Shown here: positions 1 to 8,837 of the stretch, in pieces
How the letters are laid out: every line of letters begins with the position of its first letter
Position numbering within the stretch: position 1 is the first letter of the stretch
Assembly: GCF_001469025.1 (NCBI RefSeq)
Contig: NZ_LNIZ01000002.1
Location: 248,001 to 312,000 of the forward strand
DNA: 64,000 nucleotides
From: Trueperella bernardiae
GTDB lineage: Bacteria; Actinomycetota; Actinomycetes; Actinomycetales; Actinomycetaceae
Direction of reading: 5' to 3'
Position numbers and translations under genes: made by a program
Notes under the pieces: generated by a model
Seen by the model: only the letters and a program-made list of their open reading frames with translations
The model's database searches: none
What the model was told of the DNA's origin: nothing

Positions 1-1
1 G

Positions 2-415
2 CCGGTGGACATGGCCGTCGTGCTGGATCTGGCGGCGGCGGCGCTGGGGTCGGGGTTGTCGATCCCGGGGACGCTCAAGGCGCTCGACGCGGCGATCGGC
101 GGGGCCGCGCGCACGCAGACCGCGAACCTGCTGCTCATGGGGGCCACCTGGGAGGAAGCCTGGGAGGACCTACACCGCGACCGACTCCGCGACGCCCTCC
201 GCGCCGCCTGGACCGACGGAGCCGCGCCCGTGCCACTCATTCAGCGCAGTGCTCAGAGCCTGCGCCTGCAGCGCCAGCGTAATGCGAAGGAGGCCGCGGC
301 CCGGCTGGGCGCGCGGCTAGTGATGCCGCTTGGGTTGTGCTTCCTGCCCGCGTTCATCCTGCTGGGCATCGTGCCGGTGGTGGCGGGCGCGGCGGGGCGC
401 CTGTTCGGGCTTTAG
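2..415 (+). CDS. TadC-like type II secretion F-domain protein, 3' part
   Basis: This is the C-terminal part of an inner-membrane platform protein of a Tad (Flp) pilus or type II secretion-like machine. The frame is open to the window edge; the GTG at 5 is probably internal. The visible part has an amphipathic helical stretch ending in an Arg/Gln-rich segment (RLQRQRNAKEAAARLG), then a hydrophobic C-terminal segment (VMPLGLCFLPAFILLGIVPVV), the usual end of GspF/TadC proteins. The pilin, TadE and TadE-like genes follow on the same strand, as in the actinobacterial tad cluster. The stop codon overlaps a weak 6-bp hairpin (414-433). The assignment rests on this topology and the synteny. Confidence 0.75.
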   Translation, partial: PVDMAVVLDLAAAALGSGLSIPGTLKALDAAIGGAARTQTANLLLMGATWEEAWEDLHRDRLRDALRAAWTDGAAPVPLIQRSAQSLRLQRQRNAKEAAARLGARLVMPLGLCFLPAFILLGIVPVVAGAAGRLFGL

Positions 416-705
416 CCGGCCGTATACCCGGCTGACCCGTCAGAAGTCGTGAGTATGCCGGCTGGCGGTGTGTATGGGGCGTTGGTGAGTCTTATTTTCA
501 CGAGTGGTGTCGGGTGTGCCGGGTAGCTGGCTTTGACGGCGCCCGGCGACGGGGCGGGGGCGAACTATCCACAGCGAAGCTCCCGGGAGGGCTATTCACT
601 TTTGGGGATTATCGGCGTTTCCAGATTTTGCGATTGATGAGACTGGAGATGTCACACACCGTGACGGCCCCACACGGGGGCATCCAACACGAGAGAGGAA
701 AAACA

Positions 706-882
706 ATGAAGGCAAAGAAGTTTCTGACTCCGCAGGCTGAGTCGGGCATGGTGTCGGCGGAGTACGCGGTCGGTACGGTAGCGACCACGTCCATCGCGGG
801 GATCTTGATCTGGCTGGTCCAGCAGGACTGGTTCCGCGAGGGCATCGCGGCGATCTTCAGGCTCATTTTCAAGTACGCCTAG
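706..882 (+). CDS. Flp-type pilin-like protein (DUF4244)
   Basis: A 58-residue small pilin candidate. I chose the ATG at 706 because GAGAGGAA lies just upstream (693-700); a longer in-frame reading from 514 has no such site and a poor N-terminus. After a short polar leader comes ESGMVSAEYAVGTVATTSIAG, the Glu-containing start of a hydrophobic pilin helix, running to about residue 45. This matches the DUF4244 family found next to actinobacterial TadE genes (Rv3656c-like). The product should be processed by a prepilin peptidase and assembled by the Tad machine; no peptidase gene is visible here. Confidence 0.8.
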   Translation: MKAKKFLTPQAESGMVSAEYAVGTVATTSIAGILIWLVQQDWFREGIAAIFRLIFKYA

Positions 883-945
883 CCGTTCGGCGGGTGGGGC
901 GAACCCCACCCGCCGAACCCGGTCATAGGGAAAGGAGGGAACGAG

Positions 946-1386
946 GTGAACGGAAGCGAGCGGCGGGCTGGGTCAGGGCGTGCTCCGGGAGGTGGGCCAG
1001 CTGGGCAGGCTGAGGCAACGCGTGCGGCGGGCGACATGCCAGTCGGCTGGGTGCGGGCCGAGGGCGGGATGGTCACCGCGGAATTCGCCATCGTCACGCC
1101 GGCCATGATCCTCGTGGCGCTGGCCCTCATCTCCATGCTGGTGATGGGCTGGAAGCAGGTGGAGGTGGGCAACGAGGCTAAGGAGATTGCCCGGGAGTAT
1201 TCCCTTCACGGGAACACCACCCTGGCTGAGCAGGCCAAGGCAACGGGAGCGGACGTGCGGCTCGGCGTGGAAGGGGAGGTCGTGACGGTGACGGTCACCC
1301 GCCGTGGCGGCGGCCTCTACTCCTGGTTTGACCTCGACTTCAGCGGCACTCACCGGGCCGTCATCGAACCGAGGAGCCATGGCTAG
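946..1386 (+). CDS. TadE family pseudopilin
   Basis: A 146-residue protein with a polar Gly/Arg-rich leader of about 40 residues, then EGGMVTAEFAIVTPAMILVA, the TadE motif with the invariant Glu leading a hydrophobic helix, and a C-terminal extracellular domain. The GTG start at 946 is supported by AAAGGAGG at 931-938. TadE-like minor pseudopilins are cleaved like pilins and take part in Flp pilus assembly. The next gene starts inside this one, so the two are probably translationally coupled. Confidence 0.82.
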   Translation: MNGSERRAGSGRAPGGGPAGQAEATRAAGDMPVGWVRAEGGMVTAEFAIVTPAMILVALALISMLVMGWKQVEVGNEAKEIAREYSLHGNTTLAEQAKATGADVRLGVEGEVVTVTVTRRGGGLYSWFDLDFSGTHRAVIEPRSHG

Positions 1387-1732
1387 GGCCCGGGCGGAGC
1401 GGGGCTCCGCAACGACTCTCGCGGCGGGCATCATCGTGGCGCTCGCGGCGTTGGCCACCCTCCTATTCCAGTTGGTCGCGGCGGCGGGCGAGCGCATGGA
1501 GGCACAGAACGTCGCCGACCTGTCGGCCATCGCGGCCGCGATCACCTACCGGGATACGAGCTCGCAGGAGGGCGCGTGCGCGCGGGCCCGCGAGCTGGTG
1601 CTCGGCTACTCAATCACCTGCGAGGTAGAAGGGAGGAACGTGCGGGTCACGGTCCGCCGCGAGTCCCGCTTCGCCTGGATCACCCGCGCCCACGAGGCTA
1701 GCGCTGTGGCGGGCCCGGCTCGCGGCCCGTAG
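1379..1732 (+). CDS. TadE-like (Rv3654c-type) helicase-neighbourhood protein
   Basis: A 117-residue protein starting at an ATG that overlaps the end of the TadE gene by 8 bases. It begins MARARAERGSATTLAAG, then a hydrophobic helix (IIVALAALATLLFQLVAA) and a small domain with two cysteines (GACARARELV and ITCEVEG). This is the pattern of the short TadE-like proteins that sit beside the DEAD/DEAH helicase in Actinobacteria. It is probably a minor pseudopilin or envelope protein. Its last 35 bases overlap the convergent helicase gene. Confidence 0.75.
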   Translation: MARARAERGSATTLAAGIIVALAALATLLFQLVAAAGERMEAQNVADLSAIAAAITYRDTSSQEGACARARELVLGYSITCEVEGRNVRVTVRRESRFAWITRAHEASAVAGPARGP

Positions 1733-4070
1733 GGCTGGGCCAGGAGGCGAGCAGGTAGCGCAGCAGGGCGGTGGCCCCGTGCTTATCGAGCGGTTCGTTG
1801 TTGTTCCCGCACTTGGGTGACTGCACGCACCGCGGACAGCCGTGGGCGCAGTCGCAGGATTCGAGGGTGTCGAGCGTGGCGCGCAGCCAATCCGCCTCGG
1901 CGTCGAACCCGCGGTCGGAGCAGCCGGCCCCGCCGGCCATTGCGTCGTGGACGATGATGGTGGGCTTGCCGGTCTGTGGGTGGGCGGCGGTGGACAGGCC
2001 GCCGATGTCCCAACGGCTGCACGTGGCGAACAGTGGGAGCAATGCGATCATCGTGTGCTCGGCGGCGTGCAAGGTGCCGGGCACGTCGGCCGTGCGGATC
2101 CTGGCCGACGTGAGCGCCTCGACGTCGATCGTCAGCCACACTCCGGTGGTCTCCAACGACCGCATGGGCATGGTCAGCGGGTGGGTGCCAAGGTACAGGC
2201 CGTCGGCCACCCGCCGCACGTCGTAGCCCACCACCCGCGACTGCACCACCACCCGCCCGCGGCACCACGTGCCGTGGGGGAGGCGCACCTCGGCGTCGGT
2301 GGAGAGGATCTCCACGGAGGTCTCCTCACGGGCGAAGGTGCGGATCTCCTCCTCGCGGTGGCGGTGGACGAGCGCGACGTCGTCGGCCAGGCTCTCCACC
2401 ATGTACGCCACGCCCTGGTGGAGATAGATTGCGCCGGGGTGGACGGTGATGTCGGCGCGCGCCTGGTCCACGGTGCCAAGCAGGGCGCCCGATTCGGCGT
2501 CGATGATCGACACGGTGGTGCCACCGCCGCGGATGTCAACCATGTCGTGCGGGCTTACGTGCAAGGCCGGGTTCCAGAACCAGCCGCGCGGGCGGCGCCG
2601 AAGTAGGTCGGCGCGCTCGAGGTCTTCGAAGACCCCGGTGGAGGGCAGGGAGAAGATCATCATGTCCGCCTCCGTGAGCGGGACCTCGGTGGCCGCCGCA
2701 CACAGGTGCCCGGGCAGGATCCACGGGTTGGTGGGATCGAAGACGCTCATCTCCGGGCTCGCCTCGAGGATCGCGGGGTGGCTGAGGATGTACTGGTCGA
2801 GCGGGTTGTCCCGCCCGATGAGGACCGCCAGCCCGTTCTCACCGGCACGGCCCGCCCGGCCGATCTGCTGCTGGAAGGAGGCCTGCGTTCCGGGCCACCC
2901 CGTCACGACGACGGCGTCCAGGCCCGCGATGTCAATCCCGAGCTCGAGCGCGGAGGTGGTGGCGAGCCCGCGCAGGTCGCCCGTGCGGAGCTGGCGTTCC
3001 AGTTCGCGGCGTTCCTCGGGTAGATAGCCGCCGCGGTAGGCCGCCACGGTGCCCTCGAGGTGGGAGGCCCGCTCGTGGAGGACCTCCCGCGACACCTCGG
3101 CCACCCGCTCCGTTCCCGGCCGGGAGCGCACGAAGGTGAGCACCCGGGCGCCGGCGGCCACGAGGGTGGCGGTGAGCTCGCCGGCCTCGGTGTTGGCGGA
3201 GCGGCGGCGGACGTCGATGTTGCCCTCGTCGTCAATCGCGGCGGGCTGGGCGTCCTCGACCTCGCGGCAGGCGAGGGTGAGGATGTCGCGCTGGCCAGCG
3301 GGTGAGCCGTCGTCGACCACAGCGACGACCTGCCCGAAGGCCTCCCCGAGGAAGCGCTGGGCGGACACGGCCGGCTCATAGGCGGTGGCGGAGAGGAACA
3401 CGACCGTGGGATCGGCGCCGTAATGCCGTGCCACGCGCAGCAGCCGGCGTACCACCAGCGCCACGTTGGAGGCGAAGGAGCCGCGATAGGAATGGAATTC
3501 GTCAATCACGACGTAGGCCAGGCCGCGCCAGAGCCGCTGCCACATCTCCTGCCGGCCGAGCAGGCCGAAGTGGGCGAAGTCGGGGTTGGTGATGACCACG
3601 TCGGCGCTGGTACGGGCCCAGGCGCGGGTGGGGCCGTCGGCGTCGCCGTCCACGCTCGCCACGCCGATCCGCCGGTCCACGAGGGCGGCGAGCCGCGAAA
3701 GCGCCTGCTCCTGGTCGGCACCGAGCGCCTTCGTGGGCGCGAGGTAGAGCGCGGTGGGGCGGGAACGCGCCGAAGCCAGCGACGTTGTGGCGCGCCCTTC
3801 CGCGATCGCCGACAGCACGGGCACCCACGCGGCCAGCGACTTGCCTGACCCCGTGCCCGTTGCCACCACGACGTGGCGGCCGCTGTGAGCGGAGTCGGCA
3901 GCCTGGGCCTGGTGGATCCACGGCCGCTCCACCCCGATCTGGGCAAGCGCGGCGCGCACCTGCGGCGCAACCCATTCACCCCACGTGCCGTAGCGGGGCG
4001 CGCGGGGCGGGACGACGACGTGGCCGGTGAGCTGGTCGGCGCCGTAGGATCGGGCAACATCGAGGAGCAT
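1698..4070 (-). CDS. MrfA/Hrq1-type DEAD/DEAH helicase with DUF1998
   Basis: A 790-residue superfamily 2 helicase. Visible motifs are Walker A (ATGTGSGKS, near residue 71), the DEFH box (VIDEFHSYRG), LSATAYEP and QIGRAGRAGE. A C-terminal four-cysteine cluster (CDCAHGCPRC followed by CGNNN) marks the DUF1998 zinc site. This is the architecture of YprA/MrfA and Hrq1 proteins, linked to nucleotide-excision-independent repair of crosslinked or alkylated DNA. The ATG at 4070 gives the usual N-terminus. In Actinobacteria it habitually sits next to the tad cluster (compare Rv3649), so I treat it as a core gene, not as defence. It is convergent with the Tad genes. Confidence 0.88.
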   Translation of the reverse strand: MLLDVARSYGADQLTGHVVVPPRAPRYGTWGEWVAPQVRAALAQIGVERPWIHQAQAADSAHSGRHVVVATGTGSGKSLAAWVPVLSAIAEGRATTSLASARSRPTALYLAPTKALGADQEQALSRLAALVDRRIGVASVDGDADGPTRAWARTSADVVITNPDFAHFGLLGRQEMWQRLWRGLAYVVIDEFHSYRGSFASNVALVVRRLLRVARHYGADPTVVFLSATAYEPAVSAQRFLGEAFGQVVAVVDDGSPAGQRDILTLACREVEDAQPAAIDDEGNIDVRRRSANTEAGELTATLVAAGARVLTFVRSRPGTERVAEVSREVLHERASHLEGTVAAYRGGYLPEERRELERQLRTGDLRGLATTSALELGIDIAGLDAVVVTGWPGTQASFQQQIGRAGRAGENGLAVLIGRDNPLDQYILSHPAILEASPEMSVFDPTNPWILPGHLCAAATEVPLTEADMMIFSLPSTGVFEDLERADLLRRRPRGWFWNPALHVSPHDMVDIRGGGTTVSIIDAESGALLGTVDQARADITVHPGAIYLHQGVAYMVESLADDVALVHRHREEEIRTFAREETSVEILSTDAEVRLPHGTWCRGRVVVQSRVVGYDVRRVADGLYLGTHPLTMPMRSLETTGVWLTIDVEALTSARIRTADVPGTLHAAEHTMIALLPLFATCSRWDIGGLSTAAHPQTGKPTIIVHDAMAGGAGCSDRGFDAEADWLRATLDTLESCDCAHGCPRCVQSPKCGNNNEPLDKHGATALLRYLLASWPSPTGREPGPPQR

Positions 4071-4231
4071 GGTGCCAGTGTGCCACCCCGCTCCGACAAA
4101 TTCAGACCCGCCCGCACGACGGCCGAAGCGCGGTTTCCCGAAAGGGCGCGGCTCGCGCGGTGCGCACCTTGCGCACGCCTGCCCCGCCGCCCGGTCTCAG
4201 CCGCGCCGCGGGCTCCTCCGAAGAGGGCACC

Positions 4232-4450
4232 TTAGTCGATGGCGAAGAGGTCGCCGGGCTGGCAGCCGAGCGCCTCGCAGATCGCGGTGAGGGTGGTGAA
4301 GCGGACGGCGCGCGCCTTGCCGGTTTTAAGGATGGAGAGGTTGGCCATGGTCAGGCCGGTGCGTTCGGAGAGCTCGGTGAGGGTCATGCCGCGGGCGGCG
4401 AGCACGGCATCGAGCGTGCAGACGATCCGGTGATCCTTTTCAGACGACAT
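4232..4450 (-). CDS. XRE/Cro-family regulator (YozG-like)
   Basis: A 72-residue protein that is almost entirely one helix-turn-helix domain (LTELSERTGLTMANLSILKTGK, then FTTLTAICEALGCQPGDLF). Small regulators of this kind are typically encoded right after a DUF2975 membrane protein, as here; the two genes overlap by 11 bases. It probably represses its own operon. The palindrome at 5042-5064 upstream of the pair is the likely operator. Confidence 0.85.
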   Translation of the reverse strand: MSSEKDHRIVCTLDAVLAARGMTLTELSERTGLTMANLSILKTGKARAVRFTTLTAICEALGCQPGDLFAID

Positions 4451-5027
4451 AGTCGAGCTCCTCCTGCATCCTTGCGCCCTGGCGGAATGCTGCCCAGAAC
4501 GCGAGGGCGAGGATGCCGGCGAACACGAGCGCGAGGCCGAGCGTGTCGGGCCCCGCGGCGATGGTCGCGCCGTCCCCGCTCGTGGCGAGTTGGAAGGCGC
4601 TGGAGTCCTCGGATATGCGGGTCGAGGAGGCCTCGCCCAGGACGTAGGCGATCACGCCCCCGGCTACGAGCAGCCCCGCCACCAGGCCCATCCGGCCTAG
4701 CGTGGCGCGCGCGAAGGCCTGGGCCTTGCTGATCCGGCGGATGACCCCCGTGCCGAGCACAAGCGCGGTGGCGAGCGTGAGGAGGACGACGGCGTCGTAG
4801 GCCGCGGTCCACCCAATCGTGGCGGAGGAAACCCAGCTCGTGGGCACGCTTGATTCGCCGTTCATGCAGAAGTAGGGCAGGTCGCACGCGCTGGCGGGCG
4901 CGCCGCCCAGGTGCGAGCCCACGGTCAGGGCGACGAGGGTGTCGAGCAGGCCGGCACCGAGCAGGCACGTGCCGAGCCAGATGATGGCCACGGCGCCCCA
5001 GAGGAGGATCTTCTCCCAACGGGTCAT
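4440..5027 (-). CDS. DUF2975-like four-helix membrane protein
   Basis: A 195-residue protein with about four hydrophobic segments (near residues 8-32, 75-95, 112-132 and 162-182) and an external loop carrying two cysteines (SACDLPYFCMNG). The ATG at 5027 has AAGGAG just upstream. Size, topology and the overlapping small XRE regulator fit the DUF2975/XRE two-gene module, common in Gram-positive bacteria and of unknown physiological role. A sensor or partner function for the regulator is inference. Confidence 0.7.
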   Translation of the reverse strand: MTRWEKILLWGAVAIIWLGTCLLGAGLLDTLVALTVGSHLGGAPASACDLPYFCMNGESSVPTSWVSSATIGWTAAYDAVVLLTLATALVLGTGVIRRISKAQAFARATLGRMGLVAGLLVAGGVIAYVLGEASSTRISEDSSAFQLATSGDGATIAAGPDTLGLALVFAGILALAFWAAFRQGARMQEELDYVV

Positions 5028-5041
5028 GACAACTCCTTATC

Positions 5042-5064
5042 GTTAATCGATGTTATTGATTAAC
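5042..5064. promoter_or_regulatory. Palindromic operator candidate of the XRE/DUF2975 operon
   Basis: The arms GTTAATC (5042-5048) and GATTAAC (5058-5064) are a perfect 7-bp inverted repeat. The inner bases nearly continue the symmetry: GTTAATCGAT against ATTGATTAAC matches at 9 of 10 positions. It lies 15 bp upstream of the DUF2975 start in an otherwise GC-rich region, where a minus-strand promoter would be. It fits a dimeric HTH repressor site. Confidence 0.55.
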
Positions 5065-5092
5065 AATAAACTCGCGTGTGGCATCGGACAAG

Positions 5093-5176
5093 GGTCGCGC
5101 CTCCGCCCGTGGGGGGTCCGCCCTTCTCCTCAACAAACTCAGCACGCACCGTGGTCGCGCCTCCGCCCGTGGGGGG
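5093..5176. repeat. Two 24-bp direct repeats, 60 bp apart
   Basis: The segment starting GGTCGCGCCTCCGCCCGTGG occurs at 5093-5116 and again, identically over 24 bp, at 5153-5176. Only two copies are present. It lies in the roughly 430-bp divergent intergenic region between the DUF2975 gene and the ABC operon. The remaining part (5177-5458) holds no convincing gene and should contain the promoter of the ABC operon. Confidence 0.6.
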
Positions 5177-5458
5177 ATCCGCTTCACGACGCCCGAGGCC
5201 CGGCTCGCGCCCTGCGAGCCGCGCCCGCAGCTCCTAATCCGCCACCGGCCGCGGAAGACGATGTCCTCTTTAGTTAAAGCCCGCTCGAATACGAACTGCG
5301 CGCTGAGATGGGCATCACAGTGTGAACTGCACAACTGAACCGTCAGCAACCAGCGGGCAAGCCTAGAGGCTCTGGTAATGTATCCGTCCAGAATATTTTC
5401 GGCAACGCACCACAACCCGGTCGTGGGCGCTTGCCACTGTCATTTTGGAAGGGACGTT

Positions 5459-6826
5459 TTGAAGTTCGTAGGGAGAGCTTGGCGCTACTGTGTACGCAAG
5501 CCAGTAAAAACACTCATCATCTTTGCTGTTCTGGCCATCATGGCCACCGTGGTTATGTCCGCCAGTGCGGTCACCCGCTCAGCAGACCACGTGTCCAATG
5601 AAATCGAAGCAAAGACTGGCCGCGGTTTCGTCCTGGAGAACAACCCCCAACATAACCCCGGAACACCACGAGGCGCCGGCACCGTCAAAGCTGCTGACAT
5701 CGACAAACTCGCGGGGCTGGACGGTGTGGAATCGTACGTGGCCCGCCAGAACGTGACCGCTGACCTCGTGGGGGCGGAAGTGCAGAAACTCGACCACGCC
5801 GACTATGACAAAAAGCGTGAAGAACAGTTCGGCAATGCCGTCAACGTGTGGGGTGTCAACAACAGCGAAATCGCCAACAACTTCCGCAGCGGCACGCTGA
5901 AACTCACCCAGGGCCGCCACCTGACACCCGACGACAAGAACAAGGCCATCATCCACGAGGATCTCGCCAAAGCCAACAACCTCAGCGTGGGCAGCAAACT
6001 TACGCTGAAGGGCAACAAGTACGACGTCGACAACGAACGCCAGTCCACAGAAGAAGTCACAACCGAAATCGTGGGCCTCGTATCCGGCGACAACCCCCGC
6101 CCGCCGGCAACGCGCAATGAGCTTTTCGCCAACACCGTCTTCACTGACCTTGATACCACGCGCGCGCTGTACGAGTTCACGCCAGAAACTGAGATCTATC
6201 AGGACGCGAACTTCTTCATCAGTAAAGACGCCGACCTCGACAAGGTCGCGCAAGCTGCCAAGCAGCAGGACGTCGACTGGCAGAACTATCAGATCTCCCC
6301 AGCAGCCCAGTACCTTTCGGGCATCACCGGCGCTGTTGACGGCATCAAGAGCATCATGCGCAGCACCACCGTTGCCGCCACCATTTTTGCTGCTGCAATC
6401 GTGGCTCTCGTCCTGTTCCTATGGCTGCGCGAACGCAACAGGGAAACCGGCACGCTGCTGTCCATCGGCGTGACCAAAACCAGCATCGCCGCACAATACT
6501 TCACCGAAATGATCATGATCGCCGTACCGGCGTTCATTGCCGCTTACTTCGCCGCCGGCCGATTCGCCCAATGGATGGGCGACACCACCCTGGCCAGTGT
6601 GAACAAGTCGGCAGCACAGGACATGGCGCAGGCCGGACAGTTCGGTGCTGACATGGAATCTTCCGCGTCAGCCCAAACACTGGAAAACCTGACAGTGGGA
6701 CTGACCTCTGCTTCGGTTGTTCAAGCCGTTATCATCTGCGCGGTCGTCATCGCCGTGGTCGTTGCCATCACAGCTGTGCCCATGCTACGTAAGAGCCCCC
6801 GTGCGATCCTGGCGGACACCAAATGA
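5459..6826 (+). CDS. FtsX/MacB-type ABC transporter permease 1
   Basis: A 455-residue permease: one N-terminal transmembrane helix (TLIIFAVLAIMATVVMSASA), a large extracellular domain, then three C-terminal helices (around residues 303-323, 348-370 and 415-440). This is the MacB/FtsX fold used by mechanotransmission ABC systems for lipoproteins, peptides or antibiotics. I prefer the TTG at 5459 because GGAAGGGA lies a few bases upstream and the reading then begins LKFVGRAWRY, the usual pre-helix segment; an ATG at 5378 would add 27 residues with no hydrophobic or conserved character. Its stop overlaps the ATG of the next permease. Confidence 0.82.
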   Translation: MKFVGRAWRYCVRKPVKTLIIFAVLAIMATVVMSASAVTRSADHVSNEIEAKTGRGFVLENNPQHNPGTPRGAGTVKAADIDKLAGLDGVESYVARQNVTADLVGAEVQKLDHADYDKKREEQFGNAVNVWGVNNSEIANNFRSGTLKLTQGRHLTPDDKNKAIIHEDLAKANNLSVGSKLTLKGNKYDVDNERQSTEEVTTEIVGLVSGDNPRPPATRNELFANTVFTDLDTTRALYEFTPETEIYQDANFFISKDADLDKVAQAAKQQDVDWQNYQISPAAQYLSGITGAVDGIKSIMRSTTVAATIFAAAIVALVLFLWLRERNRETGTLLSIGVTKTSIAAQYFTEMIMIAVPAFIAAYFAAGRFAQWMGDTTLASVNKSAAQDMAQAGQFGADMESSASAQTLENLTVGLTSASVVQAVIICAVVIAVVVAITAVPMLRKSPRAILADTK

Positions 6827-8172
6827 CCAGCCCCTGGTCACGCGCAATCCGTTGCGTTACTCGCAAACCCGGCCGCACCCTGACCATGATCCTCATCATG
6901 GCCGTGGTGTGCACCGCGCTCGTCGCCCAATCCGGTGTGCGCTCCACCATGGCCGAGGTCAAAAACGCCATCAACACCAACGTCGGTGCCGGATTTACGG
7001 CAACCGTGTCGGCAGGGGAGACCGTTGGCGAGGTGGAGTCCGGTTCGGAAGGTGACCCGGCACCTCGGGAAGGTGACCAGGTGGAGACCACCCCAGGTGA
7101 GGCACCTGTGGTGGGCTCCACCTCGGGAGATTTCACGGGTCTTGATCGTGACCTGGCCGAGCGCCTGGCAGCCCTGCCCCAGGTGGCGCGGCACAGTCTC
7201 GAAGCTGAAACCTTGGCTCGGCCCGAAGGCGCGCAGCCGGTACTGGGTACCAGTGGAATTCAGCTGGACCCGAAATTCGCCGGTGATGTCAGCGTGACCG
7301 GAACCAGTGATTCTTCGCTCAGCCCGGCTTTTCAGGGCAAGCTGTACCGGCTTGTCGAAGGGGAGCACGTGGGCTCGCAGGAAGATTCGAAGTCCAGCGC
7401 TGGAGAGCCGCGGGCCATTATCCACCGCGCGTTCGCTGATCAGAACAAACTCGGTGTGGGCGACAAGCTCACGCTTACCCGCGATGGTGCGAAGGTCACG
7501 GTCACGGTTGCCGGCATCCTCGAAGGCAAAACCGACAACCCCACGGGCCTGCCATCCGGGGCATCTGAGAACCACATTTTCGTGGATCTTTCATCTGCGC
7601 AGAAGCTGGGCGCGCCCCTGACCACGGGCCGCTATTTCACGCAGAACGCACAGCAGCTGCCGGAGACGCTCGCGGCTGCTGGGCGCATAGCGCCCGAGCT
7701 GACACTGGAGGACAATTCCGCACAGTTCGCACCCGTACTCCAGGCGATTTCCGGGGTGGACCGACTGCTGGGAATCCTGCTGTTGGGTCTGGGGGTGGCC
7801 GGTGCGTGTGTGCTGGCACTGGTGAGCACCTTCTGGGCGCGCGGCCGTACTTACGAAATCGGCGTCCTTCTGTCCTTGGGCAAAAGCAAAGCCAATGTGC
7901 TGTCGCAGTTTGCGATCGAAGCCGGCATTTTCGCCGGTGCGGCCGCAGTCATCGCCGCGGTGGTCGGCACAGCTCTTTCCACCCGGCTGGGACAGGCCGT
8001 CTTCGCGCAGGTAGGCGGGGAGGCGCTGTCGTCGATTCAGCTAAGCACCGGAGCCGGTGATGTTGTCCTAGCGTTGGTGCTGGGCGCCGTCATCGTGCTC
8101 TTCGGAGTGTCCGTGGGAGTCCTGCCGCTCGTCATGCAGCGCCCCAAACGAATTCTTGCAAAACTCAGTTAG
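6823..8172 (+). CDS. FtsX/MacB-type ABC transporter permease 2
   Basis: A 449-residue paralogue of the preceding permease with the same layout: N-terminal helix (TLTMILIMAVVCTALVA), an extracellular domain of about 270 residues with an acidic Gly/Glu-rich insert, and three C-terminal helices ending in VLPLVMQRPKRILAKLS. The ATGA overlap with permease 1 implies translational coupling and a heterodimeric transporter. The substrate cannot be read from sequence. Confidence 0.85.
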   Translation: MTSPWSRAIRCVTRKPGRTLTMILIMAVVCTALVAQSGVRSTMAEVKNAINTNVGAGFTATVSAGETVGEVESGSEGDPAPREGDQVETTPGEAPVVGSTSGDFTGLDRDLAERLAALPQVARHSLEAETLARPEGAQPVLGTSGIQLDPKFAGDVSVTGTSDSSLSPAFQGKLYRLVEGEHVGSQEDSKSSAGEPRAIIHRAFADQNKLGVGDKLTLTRDGAKVTVTVAGILEGKTDNPTGLPSGASENHIFVDLSSAQKLGAPLTTGRYFTQNAQQLPETLAAAGRIAPELTLEDNSAQFAPVLQAISGVDRLLGILLLGLGVAGACVLALVSTFWARGRTYEIGVLLSLGKSKANVLSQFAIEAGIFAGAAAVIAAVVGTALSTRLGQAVFAQVGGEALSSIQLSTGAGDVVLALVLGAVIVLFGVSVGVLPLVMQRPKRILAKLS

Positions 8173-8180
8173 GAAACATC

Positions 8181-8822
8181 ATGGCCATCATGCAGCTTGA
8201 TCACGTCAACTTCAGCTATGCCAGCCGCGCCAAGCGGGTGCTCAGCAACGTCAGCTACGACTTCGAAGAAGGAACGTTCTACGCAATCGTGGGCTCGTCC
8301 GGTGCGGGCAAAACAACCATGTTGAACCTGCTGGCTGGGCTGGATACACCCACTCAGGGGACTGTCCGGTTTGGCGGCGACGACATTGCCGAAACCGGGT
8401 ACACCCGTCACCGCAAGGACCAGATTGCGCTGGTGTTCCAGAACTACAACCTCATCGACTATCTGACACCCTTGGAGAACCTGCGCCTGGTCAACCGCAA
8501 AGCCAGCATTGACGACCTCACGCGGTTGGGCATCGACGCGGCCGCTGCAAAGCGCAACGTGCTGGCCCTGTCCGGTGGTCAGCAGCAGCGAGTGGCGATC
8601 GGACGGGCCCTGGTTTCCTCAGCTCCTGTCATCCTGGCTGATGAGCCCACCGGCAACCTCGATGAGGAAACCGCCGAAGGCGTCATCGAGATTCTGCGGG
8701 ACGCAGCCCACCAGCAGGGCAAATGCGTCATCGTGGTCACGCACTCGAAGCAGCTGGCACGAGCAGCCGACATCACCCTCCGCCTCGAACAGCGTAAACT
8801 CGTCGAGCACAAAAAGGCCTAG
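8181..8822 (+). CDS. ABC transporter ATP-binding protein (MacB/LolD type)
   Basis: A 213-residue ATPase with Walker A (GSSGAGKTT), Q-loop (LVFQNYNLID), signature (LSGGQQQRVAIGRAL), Walker B (VILADEPTGNLDEET) and the switch histidine (VVTHSKQLA). The short LolD/MacB-type domain with DEPTGNLD is typical of partners of FtsX-like permeases. It starts 8 bp after permease 2 with AGGAAA upstream, completing a three-gene operon. A strong hairpin (8854-8888) follows 31 bp after the stop. Confidence 0.92.
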   Translation: MAIMQLDHVNFSYASRAKRVLSNVSYDFEEGTFYAIVGSSGAGKTTMLNLLAGLDTPTQGTVRFGGDDIAETGYTRHRKDQIALVFQNYNLIDYLTPLENLRLVNRKASIDDLTRLGIDAAAAKRNVLALSGGQQQRVAIGRALVSSAPVILADEPTGNLDEETAEGVIEILRDAAHQQGKCVIVVTHSKQLARAADITLRLEQRKLVEHKKA

Positions 8823-8837
8823 ACGGGCGAGGTGGGG

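Noticed and set aside
1698-4070. Helicase considered as a DISARM- or Dpd-type defence gene
   Set aside because: DUF1998 zinc cluster and MrfA layout, with the conserved actinobacterial position next to the tad cluster, point to a housekeeping repair helicase.
5093-5176. Two identical 24-bp repeats spaced like a minimal CRISPR array
   Set aside because: Only two copies, GC-only low-complexity repeat, no further units and no cas genes in the window.
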